From Pseudomonas citronellolis (GTDB taxonomy: Bacteria; Pseudomonadota; Gammaproteobacteria; Pseudomonadales; Pseudomonadaceae), in assembly GCF_029335315.1 (NCBI RefSeq), contig NZ_JARJLT010000004.1, positions 1 through 64,000 on the forward strand: a DNA stretch of 64,000 bases, read 5' to 3'. The notes under the pieces are model-generated. The model searched no databases. It worked only from the letters and a program-made list of their open reading frames with translations, and was not told the DNA's origin. A program made the position numbers and the translations under genes. Shown piece after piece: positions 23,073 to 33,229 of this stretch (position 1 is the stretch's first letter; every line of letters starts with the position of its first letter).

Positions 23073-23879
23073 ATGCCATGCCGCCCGCTGGCCCGCCTGT
23101 TGTCCCTGCTCGTGCTGTCCGCCCTGCCCCTGCTGGCTCGCGCCGAGCCCGCCGGCGACCTGCTGGCGCTGCATCAGATGCGCCTGGCCGCCCAGCGCAG
23201 CCTCAGCGACCTGTTCCTGCTCAACGCGATGGAAGGCGACCCGCGCTACGCCGGCCTGGTCAGCAGCTCCACGGCCGAAGCCGACGCCGCGCTGGCGCGC
23301 CTGGGCTCGATGCCCGGCGGCGCCTCCACCCAGCTCAAGGGCAAGTTGCAGGAACAGTGGGCCGCCTACCGCCAGGCCCTGGAGCAGCAACTGCAGGCGC
23401 AGAAGCAGAACGGCTACAACGACTTCCAGCCCCTGGGCGACCTGGCCAGCCGCAACAGCCAGTTGCTGGACACCGCCGAGCAGCTCTATGACGGTATCCA
23501 GAAGGACAGCGGGCAAATCGTGCCTCCGCTCACCCAGCAGAGCCGCGAGCAGAGCCTGCTGATGCAGTCGATCACCTGGAATTACGTATCACGCAACGCC
23601 TCGGTCGGCGCGAACCCGGTGCGCAGCGAAGACCAGCAGCCCCTCGACGACCTGACCAACCGCTTCACCATCAACCTGCTGCAGCTGCAGCAGGCGCCGC
23701 AGACCAGCCCGGAGATCGGCCGCGAGCTGCGGGCCATCGCCACCAAGTGGCGGTTCATCGAGAAGTCCCTGCAGGGCGCCGCGCAGAGCAACGTGCCCTT
23801 CCTCATCGACAAGTACTCCGACGGCATCATCGCCGACCTGGAGCAGGTCTCCGGGTCCTACGCCGCGGCGCAGCTCTGA
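23073..23879 (+). CDS. Exported helical protein of unknown function
   Basis: A 268-aa protein with a signal peptide (MPCRPLARLLSLLVLSALPL...ARA, cut near residue 24). The mature part is almost entirely helical and Gln/Leu-rich (QLKGKLQEQWAAYRQALEQQLQAQ), with a C-terminal block IATKWRFIEKSLQGAAQSNVPFLIDKYSDGI. This loosely resembles the periplasmic helical bundles of type IV pilus chemoreceptors such as PilJ, but no transmembrane or signalling domain is present. AAGGAG lies before the ATG. Converges on the gene at 23901. Function unknown. Confidence 0.75.
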   Translation: MPCRPLARLLSLLVLSALPLLARAEPAGDLLALHQMRLAAQRSLSDLFLLNAMEGDPRYAGLVSSSTAEADAALARLGSMPGGASTQLKGKLQEQWAAYRQALEQQLQAQKQNGYNDFQPLGDLASRNSQLLDTAEQLYDGIQKDSGQIVPPLTQQSREQSLLMQSITWNYVSRNASVGANPVRSEDQQPLDDLTNRFTINLLQLQQAPQTSPEIGRELRAIATKWRFIEKSLQGAAQSNVPFLIDKYSDGIIADLEQVSGSYAAAQL

Positions 23880-23900
23880 ATGCGGCCAGCCGGCCGGCGC

Positions 23901-24338
23901 TCAGGCGCGCCGCGCGAGGAAATCGGCGACCCGCTGCAGGTTGTCGCTGCCGCCGCGCTCGCCCCAGTACAGCGCAATGAACTGCGCGGACGCCTCGACC
24001 ATGTACACGTCCGCCGGCAGCGTCGCCAGGTCGGCGAGCAGTTCGGCGTCCGCGCAGGGCTCGCGCCAGCGGTCCAGCCACACGCCCGCCTCGCTCTGCC
24101 AGTAGCGCCAGTCGTCCTTGCGTCCGCGACTGCGGCCGCGGTGGTACTGCGCACAGCTCTGCGGCGGCTGCCGCTGCAGCCAGTGCGGCCACTCCTGGCG
24201 CGCCATCTGCATGGCCAGGCCCAGGCGCCGCGCCTGCAGGCGCAGGTCCATCTGCCCGCGCTGCCCGCGCGAAGGCATCAGCCAGGCCAGCGGGCTGAGC
24301 ACCAGCGCCAGGAGCAGTATCGTCCACCAGACTGTCAT
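23901..24338 (-). CDS. Conserved membrane-anchored protein of unknown function
   Basis: A 145-aa protein with one N-terminal membrane segment (MTVWWTILLLALVLSPLAWL) followed by a basic, Trp-rich soluble domain (RYWQSEAGVWLDRWREPCADAELLADLATLP). No enzyme motif is visible. Start chosen at the Met before the membrane span; an in-frame ATG 42 bp upstream (24380) has a G-rich stretch ahead of it and is possible. Divergent from the universal stress gene. Confidence 0.68.
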   Translation of the reverse strand: MTVWWTILLLALVLSPLAWLMPSRGQRGQMDLRLQARRLGLAMQMARQEWPHWLQRQPPQSCAQYHRGRSRGRKDDWRYWQSEAGVWLDRWREPCADAELLADLATLPADVYMVEASAQFIALYWGERGGSDNLQRVADFLARRA

Positions 24339-24404
24339 ATTCAGGTATACCCCGGCCCGAAGGGCCATACTTGTCTTCATAACTGTCCCCCGGAGGAGAC
24401 GCTC

Positions 24405-24845
24405 ATGCCCTACCAACACATCCTGGTCGCCGTGGACCTCACCGACGAATGCGATCCGGTGATGAAGCGCGCCGTGGCGCTGGCCGCCAGCGCCCAGGCG
24501 CGGCTCTCCACCGTGCATGTGGTCGAGCCCATGGCCATGGCCTTCGGTGGCGACGTGCCGATGGACCTGTCGATGCTGCAGCAACAGCAGTTCGACCAGG
24601 CCAAGGAGCGCATGCACCAGTTCACCCTCAGCTACCCGCAGGTTTCCATCGCCCAGAGCCACCTGGTCTATGGCCAGCCACGCCAGGAGATCCACCGCCT
24701 GGCCAAGGAACAGGGCTGCGACCTGATCATCGTCGGCAGCCATGGCCGCCACGGCCTGGCCCTGTTGCTCGGCTCGACCGCCAACGATGTGCTGCACGGT
24801 GCGCCCTGCGACGTGCTGGCCGTGCGCCTGCAGAAAACCGAGTGA
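24405..24845 (+). CDS. Universal stress protein, UspA family
   Basis: A 146-aa cytoplasmic Rossmann-like protein. It starts YQHILVAVDLTDECDPV and ends with the nucleotide-binding pattern GSHGRHG-N9-GST (GSHGRHGLALLLGSTANDVL), so ATP binding is likely. GGAGGAG precedes the ATG. UspA proteins support survival under starvation and oxygen limitation in P. aeruginosa; I looked for an Anr box upstream and found none. Single-gene unit with a hairpin just downstream. Confidence 0.92.
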   Translation: MPYQHILVAVDLTDECDPVMKRAVALAASAQARLSTVHVVEPMAMAFGGDVPMDLSMLQQQQFDQAKERMHQFTLSYPQVSIAQSHLVYGQPRQEIHRLAKEQGCDLIIVGSHGRHGLALLLGSTANDVLHGAPCDVLAVRLQKTE

Positions 24846-24877
24846 AAAACCGGCCGCGCCCACCACGGGCGCGGCCG
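24846..24877 (-). terminator. Rho-independent terminator between convergent genes
   Basis: An 11-bp perfect stem (CGGCCGCGCCC, 24851-24861, with 24867-24877) is followed on the minus strand by GTTTTTC, terminating the gene at 24879. It may also stop plus-strand transcripts from the UspA gene. Confidence 0.75.
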
Positions 24878-24878
24878 C

Positions 24879-25562
24879 TCAGAATACCTCGCCGCCGCTC
24901 ATCAGCGCCGGGCGGACCTTCTGCAGCTGCGCCTCCAGCGAATAGCTCATGCTCGAGGACATCGAGAAGAAGCTGAGGAAGGCCTTGAGGTTGGAGTCGC
25001 CCACGCAGGTCTCGTGGATGCGCTGCCAGAACGCCTGGTTGACCAGCTGCAGTTGCTGGTACAGACGCACCAGCCCCTTCAGCTCCCAGTCGGCGTGGCG
25101 CCCCTCGCGATAGTTGAAATACTGGCGCATCAGGTACAGCGACACCGCGCGGGTAATGAATTCCTGGTTGCTGGCGAACGGCAGGTGCTGCTGCGCCATC
25201 GGCTTGAGTCGCCCCAGCAGCGGGCAGGCGCTGGTCGCCATGATCACCCCGAGCAGCGCCCGCAGGCCCTCCTCCAGGCCGACCTGCTTGCGGTACTCGC
25301 GCTCCGGCGTGCGCACCAGCACATCCACCTTTTTCACCGCCGGCAGGCCGCGGAAATCCTCGATCACCCGGTGCAGGTCGACCGCCGCCGGGCAGTTGCG
25401 GTACTGCTCGCGGGACAGCGGACAGTTGCTGCACTGGTTGTGCTCCAGGCGCGTCCAGGGCGGCGCGGCGGCGGCCTGCTCGCGGTCGAAGCTGCGCTCC
25501 AGCTCGATGCGATAGCTGAAGGCGTGTTCGTCATCCAGATTGATGCGGTACTCGATTGCCAT
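24879..25562 (-). CDS. Conserved protein of unknown function with a Cys-rich motif
   Basis: A 227-aa cytoplasmic protein beginning MAIEYRINLDDEHAFSYRIE. A cluster CSNCPLSREQYRNC near residue 46 could bind metal, and ATSACPLLGRLKPMAQQHLPF adds another Cys. The rest is helical (LYQQLQLVNQAFWQRIHETC). GGATGG lies just before the ATG; an in-frame ATG six codons upstream is less likely. It lies 68 bp after uup on the same strand. No function assigned. Confidence 0.72.
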   Translation of the reverse strand: MAIEYRINLDDEHAFSYRIELERSFDREQAAAAPPWTRLEHNQCSNCPLSREQYRNCPAAVDLHRVIEDFRGLPAVKKVDVLVRTPEREYRKQVGLEEGLRALLGVIMATSACPLLGRLKPMAQQHLPFASNQEFITRAVSLYLMRQYFNYREGRHADWELKGLVRLYQQLQLVNQAFWQRIHETCVGDSNLKAFLSFFSMSSSMSYSLEAQLQKVRPALMSGGEVF

Positions 25563-25630
25563 GGACCATCCCCAACTCACCGATTACCGCCGCAGCGGCA
25601 GCTTCCCGGGGCCTCGCCCGCCGGGTCGGG

Positions 25631-27535
<1,905 letters not shown>

Positions 27536-27665
27536 GGGGCATCTCCGGAAAACTGGGGCCGCAGTGTAAGGGAAAGTCGAAAAAAGTCAGAGCGTTGCGC
27601 GAGCCTGGCGCTGTCATCTTTTGTGCCCGACGGTAGTTCCGCGACGCTTCCGCCGCCGCCGCGCA

Positions 27666-27680
27666 ACAAGCTAAGCTTGT
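27666..27680. promoter_or_regulatory. 15-bp palindrome in the uup-slt divergent region
   Basis: ACAAGCT-A-AGCTTGT is a perfect inverted repeat 52 bp before slt. It could be a regulator site or part of a promoter; no regulator is known to me for it. Confidence 0.35.
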
Positions 27681-27731
27681 GCCTATCGGCGCGGTCCAGA
27701 CAGCGCCACGAATCACCAGCCCGGAAGACTC

Positions 27732-29660
27732 ATGCGCGGTCGCCTCACTCTCCTGCTTTCCTACCTGTTCCTCTCCCTGACCAGCGCCCTCCCGGCGCAG
27801 GCCGCGTCGCTGACCCAGCAGCGGCAGATGTACGACGAAGCCAAGGCCGCCCTGGCGCGCAACGACAACGGCCCGTACCTGCGCTACCGCCAGGCGCTGG
27901 CGGATTATCCGCTGGAACCCTACCTGGGCTACGACGACCTGACCAACCGTCTGAAAAGCGCCAGCGACGCCGCGATCGAGGGCTTCCTCACCGAGCACGG
28001 CGACCTGCCGCAGATCAACTGGCTGAAGCTGCGCTGGCTGCGCCAGTTGGCCGACCGCGAGGACTGGAAGACCTTCCTCAACTATTACGACCCGAAGATG
28101 AACTTCACCGAGCTGGACTGCCTGTACGGCCAGTACCAGCTCAGCCATGGGCAGAAGACCGCCGGCTACGAGACCGCGCAGAAGCTGTGGCTGGTGGGCA
28201 AGTCGCAGCCCGACGCCTGCGACACCCTGTTCGGCCTCTGGCAGGCCGACGGCCAGCTCACCGAAGACATGGTCTGGAAGCGCCTGAAGCTGGCCGCCGA
28301 GAAAGGCAACTACGGACTGGCCAGCAACCTTTCGCTGCGCCTGCCGACCCTCGGCGGCCTCGGCGAGCTGATGGTCAAGGTGGCGCAGAACCCGGCCCAG
28401 CTCAGCCAGACCGGGCGCTTCGAGCTGCGCACCCACGCCATGGCCGACGTCGTCGGCCTGGGCCTGCGGCGCCTGGCCAAACAGGAGCCGGACCGCGCGC
28501 TGGACCTGCTCGACCACTATGAAAGCAGCCTGCCCTTCACCGCCGAGGAGAAGGTCAACATCGCCCGCCAGATCGGCCTCGGCCTGGCGCGTCGCAATGA
28601 CGCCCGCGCCCTGCCGCTGATGACCCGCTACGACCCCGAGCTGCGCGACAACACCGTCACCGAATGGCGCCTGCGCCTGCTGATGCGCCTGGGCCGCTGG
28701 GAAGACGCCTACCAGTTGACCCGCCAGCTGCCCAAGGACCTCGCCGAGACCAACCGCTGGCGCTACTGGCAGGCGCGCACCCTGCAGCTGGCCCAGCCAC
28801 AGAACCCGCAGGCCATGGCGCTGTACCGGCCGCTGGCGCGCGAGCGCGACTTCTACGGTTTCCTCGCCGCCGACCGGATCAACGCGCCCTACCAGTTGAA
28901 CAACCGCCCGGTGAACATCAGCCCGCAGGTGATGCAGCGCGTGCGCAACGCCGCCAGCACCCGCCGCGCCCTGGAGTTCTACGCCCGCGGCGACGTCATC
29001 AGCGCGCGCCGCGAGTGGTACTACGCCGCCCGCGTGTTCAGCCACGACGAACTGCTGGCCCAGGCCAAGATGGCCTACGACATGCAGTGGTACTTCCCGG
29101 CCATCCGCGCCATCAGCCAGGCGCAGTACTGGGACGACCTCGACATCCGCTTCCCGGTGGCGCACCGCAACAGCCTGCTGCGCGAGGCGCGCAACCGCGA
29201 CCTGCACCCCAGCTGGGTGTTCGCCATCACCCGCCAGGAAAGCGCCTTCATGGCCGACGCGCGTTCCGGCGTCGGCGCCACCGGGCTGATGCAGCTGATG
29301 CCGGCCACCGCCAAGGAAACCTCGAAGAAATTCGGCATTCCCCTGGCCGGGCCGCAGCAGCTGATCCTCCCGGACGTCAACATCCAGCTCGGCGCCGCCT
29401 ACCTCAGCCAGGTGCAGGGCCAGTTCAACGGCAACCGCGTGCTCGCCACCGCCGCCTACAACGCCGGCCCCGGCCGCGTGCGCCAGTGGCTGAAGGACGC
29501 CCGCCACCTGTCGTTCGACGTCTGGGTGGAAAGCATCCCCTTCGACGAGACCCGCCAGTACGTGCAGAACGTACTGTCCTACGCAGTGATCTACGGGCAG
29601 AAGATCGGCGTGCCGCAACCGCTGGTGGACTGGCACGAGCGCTTCTTCGACGAGCTCTGA
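27732..29660 (+). CDS. slt: Soluble lytic murein transglycosylase Slt
   Basis: Periplasmic enzyme (642 aa) that cleaves the MurNAc-GlcNAc bond of peptidoglycan, leaving 1,6-anhydro ends that feed the NagZ recycling route encoded earlier in the window. A signal peptide ends at PAQAAS near residue 26. A long alpha-superhelical U/L region follows, then the catalytic domain with ITRQESAFMADARSGVGATG (Glu catalytic) and LMQLMPATAKE, and later TAAYNAGPGRVRQWL. Length matches Slt70. Its start has only a weak GGAAG. Confidence 0.95.
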   Translation: MRGRLTLLLSYLFLSLTSALPAQAASLTQQRQMYDEAKAALARNDNGPYLRYRQALADYPLEPYLGYDDLTNRLKSASDAAIEGFLTEHGDLPQINWLKLRWLRQLADREDWKTFLNYYDPKMNFTELDCLYGQYQLSHGQKTAGYETAQKLWLVGKSQPDACDTLFGLWQADGQLTEDMVWKRLKLAAEKGNYGLASNLSLRLPTLGGLGELMVKVAQNPAQLSQTGRFELRTHAMADVVGLGLRRLAKQEPDRALDLLDHYESSLPFTAEEKVNIARQIGLGLARRNDARALPLMTRYDPELRDNTVTEWRLRLLMRLGRWEDAYQLTRQLPKDLAETNRWRYWQARTLQLAQPQNPQAMALYRPLARERDFYGFLAADRINAPYQLNNRPVNISPQVMQRVRNAASTRRALEFYARGDVISARREWYYAARVFSHDELLAQAKMAYDMQWYFPAIRAISQAQYWDDLDIRFPVAHRNSLLREARNRDLHPSWVFAITRQESAFMADARSGVGATGLMQLMPATAKETSKKFGIPLAGPQQLILPDVNIQLGAAYLSQVQGQFNGNRVLATAAYNAGPGRVRQWLKDARHLSFDVWVESIPFDETRQYVQNVLSYAVIYGQKIGVPQPLVDWHERFFDEL

Positions 29661-29761
29661 GCCGCGGCAAGCGCAGATTTCCGCCGGGCGCCTATGCTTG
29701 CAGGGGCGCCCGGGCATCTTGCTCCGGGTAGCGATTGCCGCTGCCTCGCGGGAGATGCGCC

Positions 29762-31204
29762 ATGCGTCCACTCCATCACTGCACCGCCCTGACCTTCGCC
29801 GTGCTGGCCCTCGCCAGCCTCTCCCTGCACGCTGCCGACGCCGCTGCCCCGAGCGCCCCGGCGCCGGCGTCCGCCCCGAGCGAAGCCGCTCCGGCGGCCG
29901 CCGAACCAGCCGCCCCGGCGCCTGCCGAAGCCGTGTTCAGCGCCGAGCAGCTGGAGCAGATGCTCGCGCCCATCGCCCTCTACCCCGACTCGCTGCTAGC
30001 GCAGGTGCTGATGGCCGCGACCTACCCCGGGAACGTCGCCGATGCCGTGGCCTGGGCCAAGGCCCACCCCGACGCCAAGGGCGACGACGCCGTGCGCCAG
30101 GTGGCCGACCAGCCCTGGGACCCCAGCGTGCAGTCGCTGGTGGCCTTCCCGGCGGTGCTGAACCTGATGGGCCAGGACCCGGCCTGGGTGCAGCGCGTGG
30201 GCGACGCCTTCCTGGCCCAGCCCGACGCCGTGATGCAGAGCGTGCAAACGCTGCGCCAGCGCGCCAAGGCGGCCGGCAACCTGGAGTCCGGCCCGCAGCA
30301 GAAGGTGACGGTGCAGCAGGCCGCGCCCAGCCAAACCACGACCCAGGTAGCGGCGCCGGCGCAGACCATCGTCATCGAGCCGGCCGACCCGCAGGTAGTC
30401 TACGTGCCCAGCTACAACCCCACCGTGGTCTATGGCCAGTGGCCCGCGCCGGCCTATCCGCCGACCTACTACCCGCCGCCGCCGGAGTATCCGGTGGCCA
30501 CCGGCCTGGCGACCGGGCTGGCGTTCGGCGTGGGCGTCGCCGCGGTCGCCTCGCTGTGGGGCGACTGCGACTGGGGCCACGGCGACGTCGATATCGACGT
30601 GAACCGCTACAACAACATCAACGTCAACCGGCGCATCGACGCCAGCCAGCGCACCTGGCAGCACAACCCGGCCTACCGCCAGGGCGTGCCCTATCGCGGC
30701 CAGGTCAACCAGCAGCGCTTCGACCGCCGCCTGGCCGGCGCCGACCAGCGCGTCGCCCTGCGCGGCCAGGACCCGCGCGCCGCCGAACGGGAGCGCGCGC
30801 GGCAGAGCCTGAGCAAACACGGCGTGGCGGCGCCGGCAGCGAACAACCGCCAGGCGCTCGAACGCGCGCAGAGCGCCAGCCGCGAGATGCGCCAGGAACC
30901 CAAGCTGCGCCAGGACAATAACCTGCGCCAGCGCGAGCAGGCCGGCAACCGCGCCCGCGAGCGCGCGCCAGACAACCTGAAAGCCCAGCGCCAGGCGCGC
31001 GAACGCTTCGCCGGCAACCAGGGGCCGCGCAACAACGCCTTCGCCGACGCCCGCAACCCGCGCCAGGCACGCGCCAGCAGCGAACGCGGGCAGCTCAGCC
31101 GGGCCAGCGCGCGCTCCGGCGGCGGCGGGCGCATGCAGGCCGCCGGTCGCCCGGTGCAACGCTCCGCCCCGGCGATATCGCGCGGCGGCCGGTCGAGACG
31201 CTGA
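29762..31204 (+). CDS. DUF3300 family exported protein
   Basis: A 480-aa exported protein. Signal peptide near residues 1-24, then an Ala/Pro linker, then the DUF3300 core (FSAEQLEQMLAPIALYPDSL, YPGNVADAVAWAKAHP, DPQVVYVPSYNPTVVYGQWP). The C-terminal half is low-complexity and very basic (Arg/Gln/Asn repeats), suggesting binding to anionic polymers or disorder. Start at 29762 is chosen for the GGGAG ahead of it and a clean signal peptide. The DUF2950 gene follows 13 bp later; the two families are commonly paired. Function unknown. Confidence 0.85.
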   Translation: MRPLHHCTALTFAVLALASLSLHAADAAAPSAPAPASAPSEAAPAAAEPAAPAPAEAVFSAEQLEQMLAPIALYPDSLLAQVLMAATYPGNVADAVAWAKAHPDAKGDDAVRQVADQPWDPSVQSLVAFPAVLNLMGQDPAWVQRVGDAFLAQPDAVMQSVQTLRQRAKAAGNLESGPQQKVTVQQAAPSQTTTQVAAPAQTIVIEPADPQVVYVPSYNPTVVYGQWPAPAYPPTYYPPPPEYPVATGLATGLAFGVGVAAVASLWGDCDWGHGDVDIDVNRYNNINVNRRIDASQRTWQHNPAYRQGVPYRGQVNQQRFDRRLAGADQRVALRGQDPRAAERERARQSLSKHGVAAPAANNRQALERAQSASREMRQEPKLRQDNNLRQREQAGNRARERAPDNLKAQRQARERFAGNQGPRNNAFADARNPRQARASSERGQLSRASARSGGGGRMQAAGRPVQRSAPAISRGGRSRR

Positions 31205-31217
31205 GAGGAGATTCGCC

Positions 31218-32102
31218 ATGACCCGTACCCCGCGTATCGCCCTGCTCTGCCTGCTGCTCGCCCCGCTGGCCCAGGCGCAGCAAGCCTTCAAGACCCCGGA
31301 CGAGGCCGCCGCGGCCTTCGTCGCCGCGCTCGGCACCGAGCACGCCGACGCCCAGCGCCTCGCTACGCTGCTCGGCGACGACTGGCAGACTTACATCCCG
31401 GTGAAGAACATCGAGCGCAAGGACGTCGACGCCTTCCTCGACCTGTACAAGCAGAAGCACGCCATCCACGACGACGGCGACAAGCGCGCCCACCTGGTGG
31501 TCGGCAACGACGGCTGGACCCTGCCGCTGGTGCTGCGCCAGGACAAACAGGGCTGGGCGTTCGACGCCAAGGGCAGCGTCGAGGAGATTCGCGAGCGCCG
31601 CATCGGCCGCAACGAACTGGCCACCATCCAGGCCGTACAGGCCTACCACGACGCGCAGATGGACTACGCGTCGGTCGACCGCAACAACGATGGACTGCTC
31701 GAATACGCGCAGAAGTTCCAGAGCAGCGACGGCAAGTTCGACGGCCTGTACTGGGCCGAGCAGCCCGGCGTCGAGGAAAGCCCGCTCGGCCCGCTGTTCG
31801 GCGACGCCAAGCCGGGCGGCGAATGGCACGGCTACCACTACCGCATCCTCACCGCCCAGGGCCCGTCGGCGCCCGGTGGCGCCTACGACTACCGGATCGG
31901 CGGGCACATGACCCGCGGCTTCGCCGTGGTCGCCTGGCCGGCGCGCTACGGCGACAGCGGGGTGATGTCGTTCATGATCAGCCACGACGGCGAGGTGTTC
32001 GAGAAGGACCTGGGGCCGGACAGCGCCAAGCTGGCCCTGGCCATGAAGGCCTTCGACCCGGACAGCAGCTGGACCGAGGTGAAGGACCCTGCCGACCAGT
32101 GA
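31218..32102 (+). CDS. DUF2950 family exported protein
   Basis: A 294-aa protein with a signal peptide (MTRTPRIALLCLLLAPLAQA, cut near residue 20). The mature domain (AFKTPDEAAAAFVAALGTEH, GWAFDAKGSVEEIRERRIGRNE, PGGAYDYRIGGHMTRGFAVVAWP) is the DUF2950 family. GAGGAG precedes the start, and the gene is translationally close to the DUF3300 gene, so both products probably act together in the periplasm. No catalytic motif is evident. Confidence 0.87.
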   Translation: MTRTPRIALLCLLLAPLAQAQQAFKTPDEAAAAFVAALGTEHADAQRLATLLGDDWQTYIPVKNIERKDVDAFLDLYKQKHAIHDDGDKRAHLVVGNDGWTLPLVLRQDKQGWAFDAKGSVEEIRERRIGRNELATIQAVQAYHDAQMDYASVDRNNDGLLEYAQKFQSSDGKFDGLYWAEQPGVEESPLGPLFGDAKPGGEWHGYHYRILTAQGPSAPGGAYDYRIGGHMTRGFAVVAWPARYGDSGVMSFMISHDGEVFEKDLGPDSAKLALAMKAFDPDSSWTEVKDPADQ

Positions 32103-32112
32103 GACGTGTCGG

Positions 32113-32193
32113 AGTACAACCGCGAACGGTTGTACGCCCTACGCCAGACTTGAACTTTGGGTAGGGCGTATAACGCTCCGCGTTATACGCCGC
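32113..32193. repeat. REP/BIME-like hairpin pair, locus 2 (tail-to-tail order)
   Basis: The first unit (32114-32142) has the core GTACAACCG-CGAA-CGGTTGTAC, and the second (32161-32192) has GGCGTATAACGC-TCC-GCGTTATACGCC-like arms, both perfect stems. Relative to the other loci the order of the units is reversed, and paired base changes keep the stem intact. Located between convergent genes. Confidence 0.8.
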
Positions 32194-32222
32194 TGGACCA
32201 GGATCGCAGCGCAGAAGTCGTG

Positions 32223-33032
32223 TTACTCGAGGACTTCCACCGGCATGCCCAGGCGCAGTTCGCCACGGTTGAGCGCCACCAGGTTCTGCCCGAACAGCGC
32301 CTCGCCGTCCACCTGGCGGTACTTCAGCAGGGTCGCCAGGGGTTCACGTTCGGCGTTGCGTTCGCCAGTCTCCGGGTCGATGGTGGTGAGGATGCAGCGC
32401 CCGCAGGGCTTGGCCACGCGGAACTCCACGTCACCGATGCGGATGCGTTTCCAGCCGTCCTCGGCGTAGGGCTCGGCGCCCAGCACCACCAGGTTGGGGC
32501 GGAAACGCAGCATCTCCAGCGGCTGGCCGACGCGCGCCGACAGATCGTCGAGGGAGCCCTGGCCGATCAGCAGCAGCGGGAAGCCGTCGGCGAAATGCAC
32601 TTTCTCACCCGGCGCGGCGTAGGCGGTATCGACCTGGCGCGCGCGCTGCTCGGGGATCGCCACCAGGCGGCAGTCACGGCCGAGGAAGCGGCTCAGCCAG
32701 TCGGCCGCGAGGTCGCCGGCGTCGGGCACCTGGAGGATGTCGCGCCAGATGGTCACGCCGCGCAGTGCCTCGTCGACGCCCGGCACCGCCACCAGCAGAT
32801 CGTCCATGTCCGGCGCGCGCAGGCGCAGGGCGCGACCGTCGTCCTGCCAGCGGGCCTCGATGCGGCCCATCTGCGGCAACAGGCGCTGGGTGAGGAAACG
32901 CCCGTTGCTCGCCTCCACCACCATCCAGCGGCGGTCGCCCTCCAGCCCCAGCGCGTCCAGGCGGACCGACTCGAGGGCTTCGTAGCGGGTGGATTTCACC
33001 GGATAACGGTAGAGCTCGCTGAGGGTGAGCAT
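32223..33032 (-). CDS. MOSC domain protein (YcbX-like)
   Basis: A 269-aa protein with the MOSC N-terminal beta-barrel (MLTLSELYRYPVKSTRYEAL) and the MOSC domain, whose cofactor-binding Cys is in VAKPCGRCILTTIDPETGER. Such proteins carry molybdenum cofactor and, in E. coli YcbX, reduce N-hydroxylated bases such as hydroxylaminopurine; no 2Fe-2S extension is present here. Start at 33032 has AAGGAA about 10 nt ahead. Molybdenum cofactor genes lie 9 kb away in the window. Substrate not known. Confidence 0.88.
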   Translation of the reverse strand: MLTLSELYRYPVKSTRYEALESVRLDALGLEGDRRWMVVEASNGRFLTQRLLPQMGRIEARWQDDGRALRLRAPDMDDLLVAVPGVDEALRGVTIWRDILQVPDAGDLAADWLSRFLGRDCRLVAIPEQRARQVDTAYAAPGEKVHFADGFPLLLIGQGSLDDLSARVGQPLEMLRFRPNLVVLGAEPYAEDGWKRIRIGDVEFRVAKPCGRCILTTIDPETGERNAEREPLATLLKYRQVDGEALFGQNLVALNRGELRLGMPVEVLE

Positions 33033-33120
33033 GGGGGCGGCTTCCTTGTTGCGGGGCAAAGAAGCCGTTATACGGCGCGAATCGACGCCGAGCAATCGGC
33101 GCAGCACCGTCGCGCAGCCC

Positions 33121-33217
33121 GTAGGGCGCATAACGCCTACAGCGTTATCCGCCGCTCTATTGGGACGCTGGCGTCGCGGCCGACGGCGGATAACCGCGAA
33201 CGGTTATTCGCCCTACG
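33121..33217. repeat. REP/BIME-like hairpin pair, locus 3
   Basis: The left unit begins GTAGGGCGCATAACGCC (33121) and the inverted right unit ends CGGTTATTCGCCCTACG (33217), head to head as at locus 1. It lies between the MOSC gene's 5' side and the cheV stop, 12 bp from the latter. Confidence 0.85.
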
Positions 33218-33229
33218 CGCGGTCGCGGT

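Noticed and set aside
22667-23074. Small minus-strand frames in the fadB upstream region
   Set aside because: Arg/Ser-rich products, no ribosome sites, and they overlap the PsrA operators.
24339-24404. Anr/Dnr box ahead of the universal stress gene
   Set aside because: No TTGAT-N4-ATCAA pattern, even allowing two mismatches, was found in the short intergenic space.
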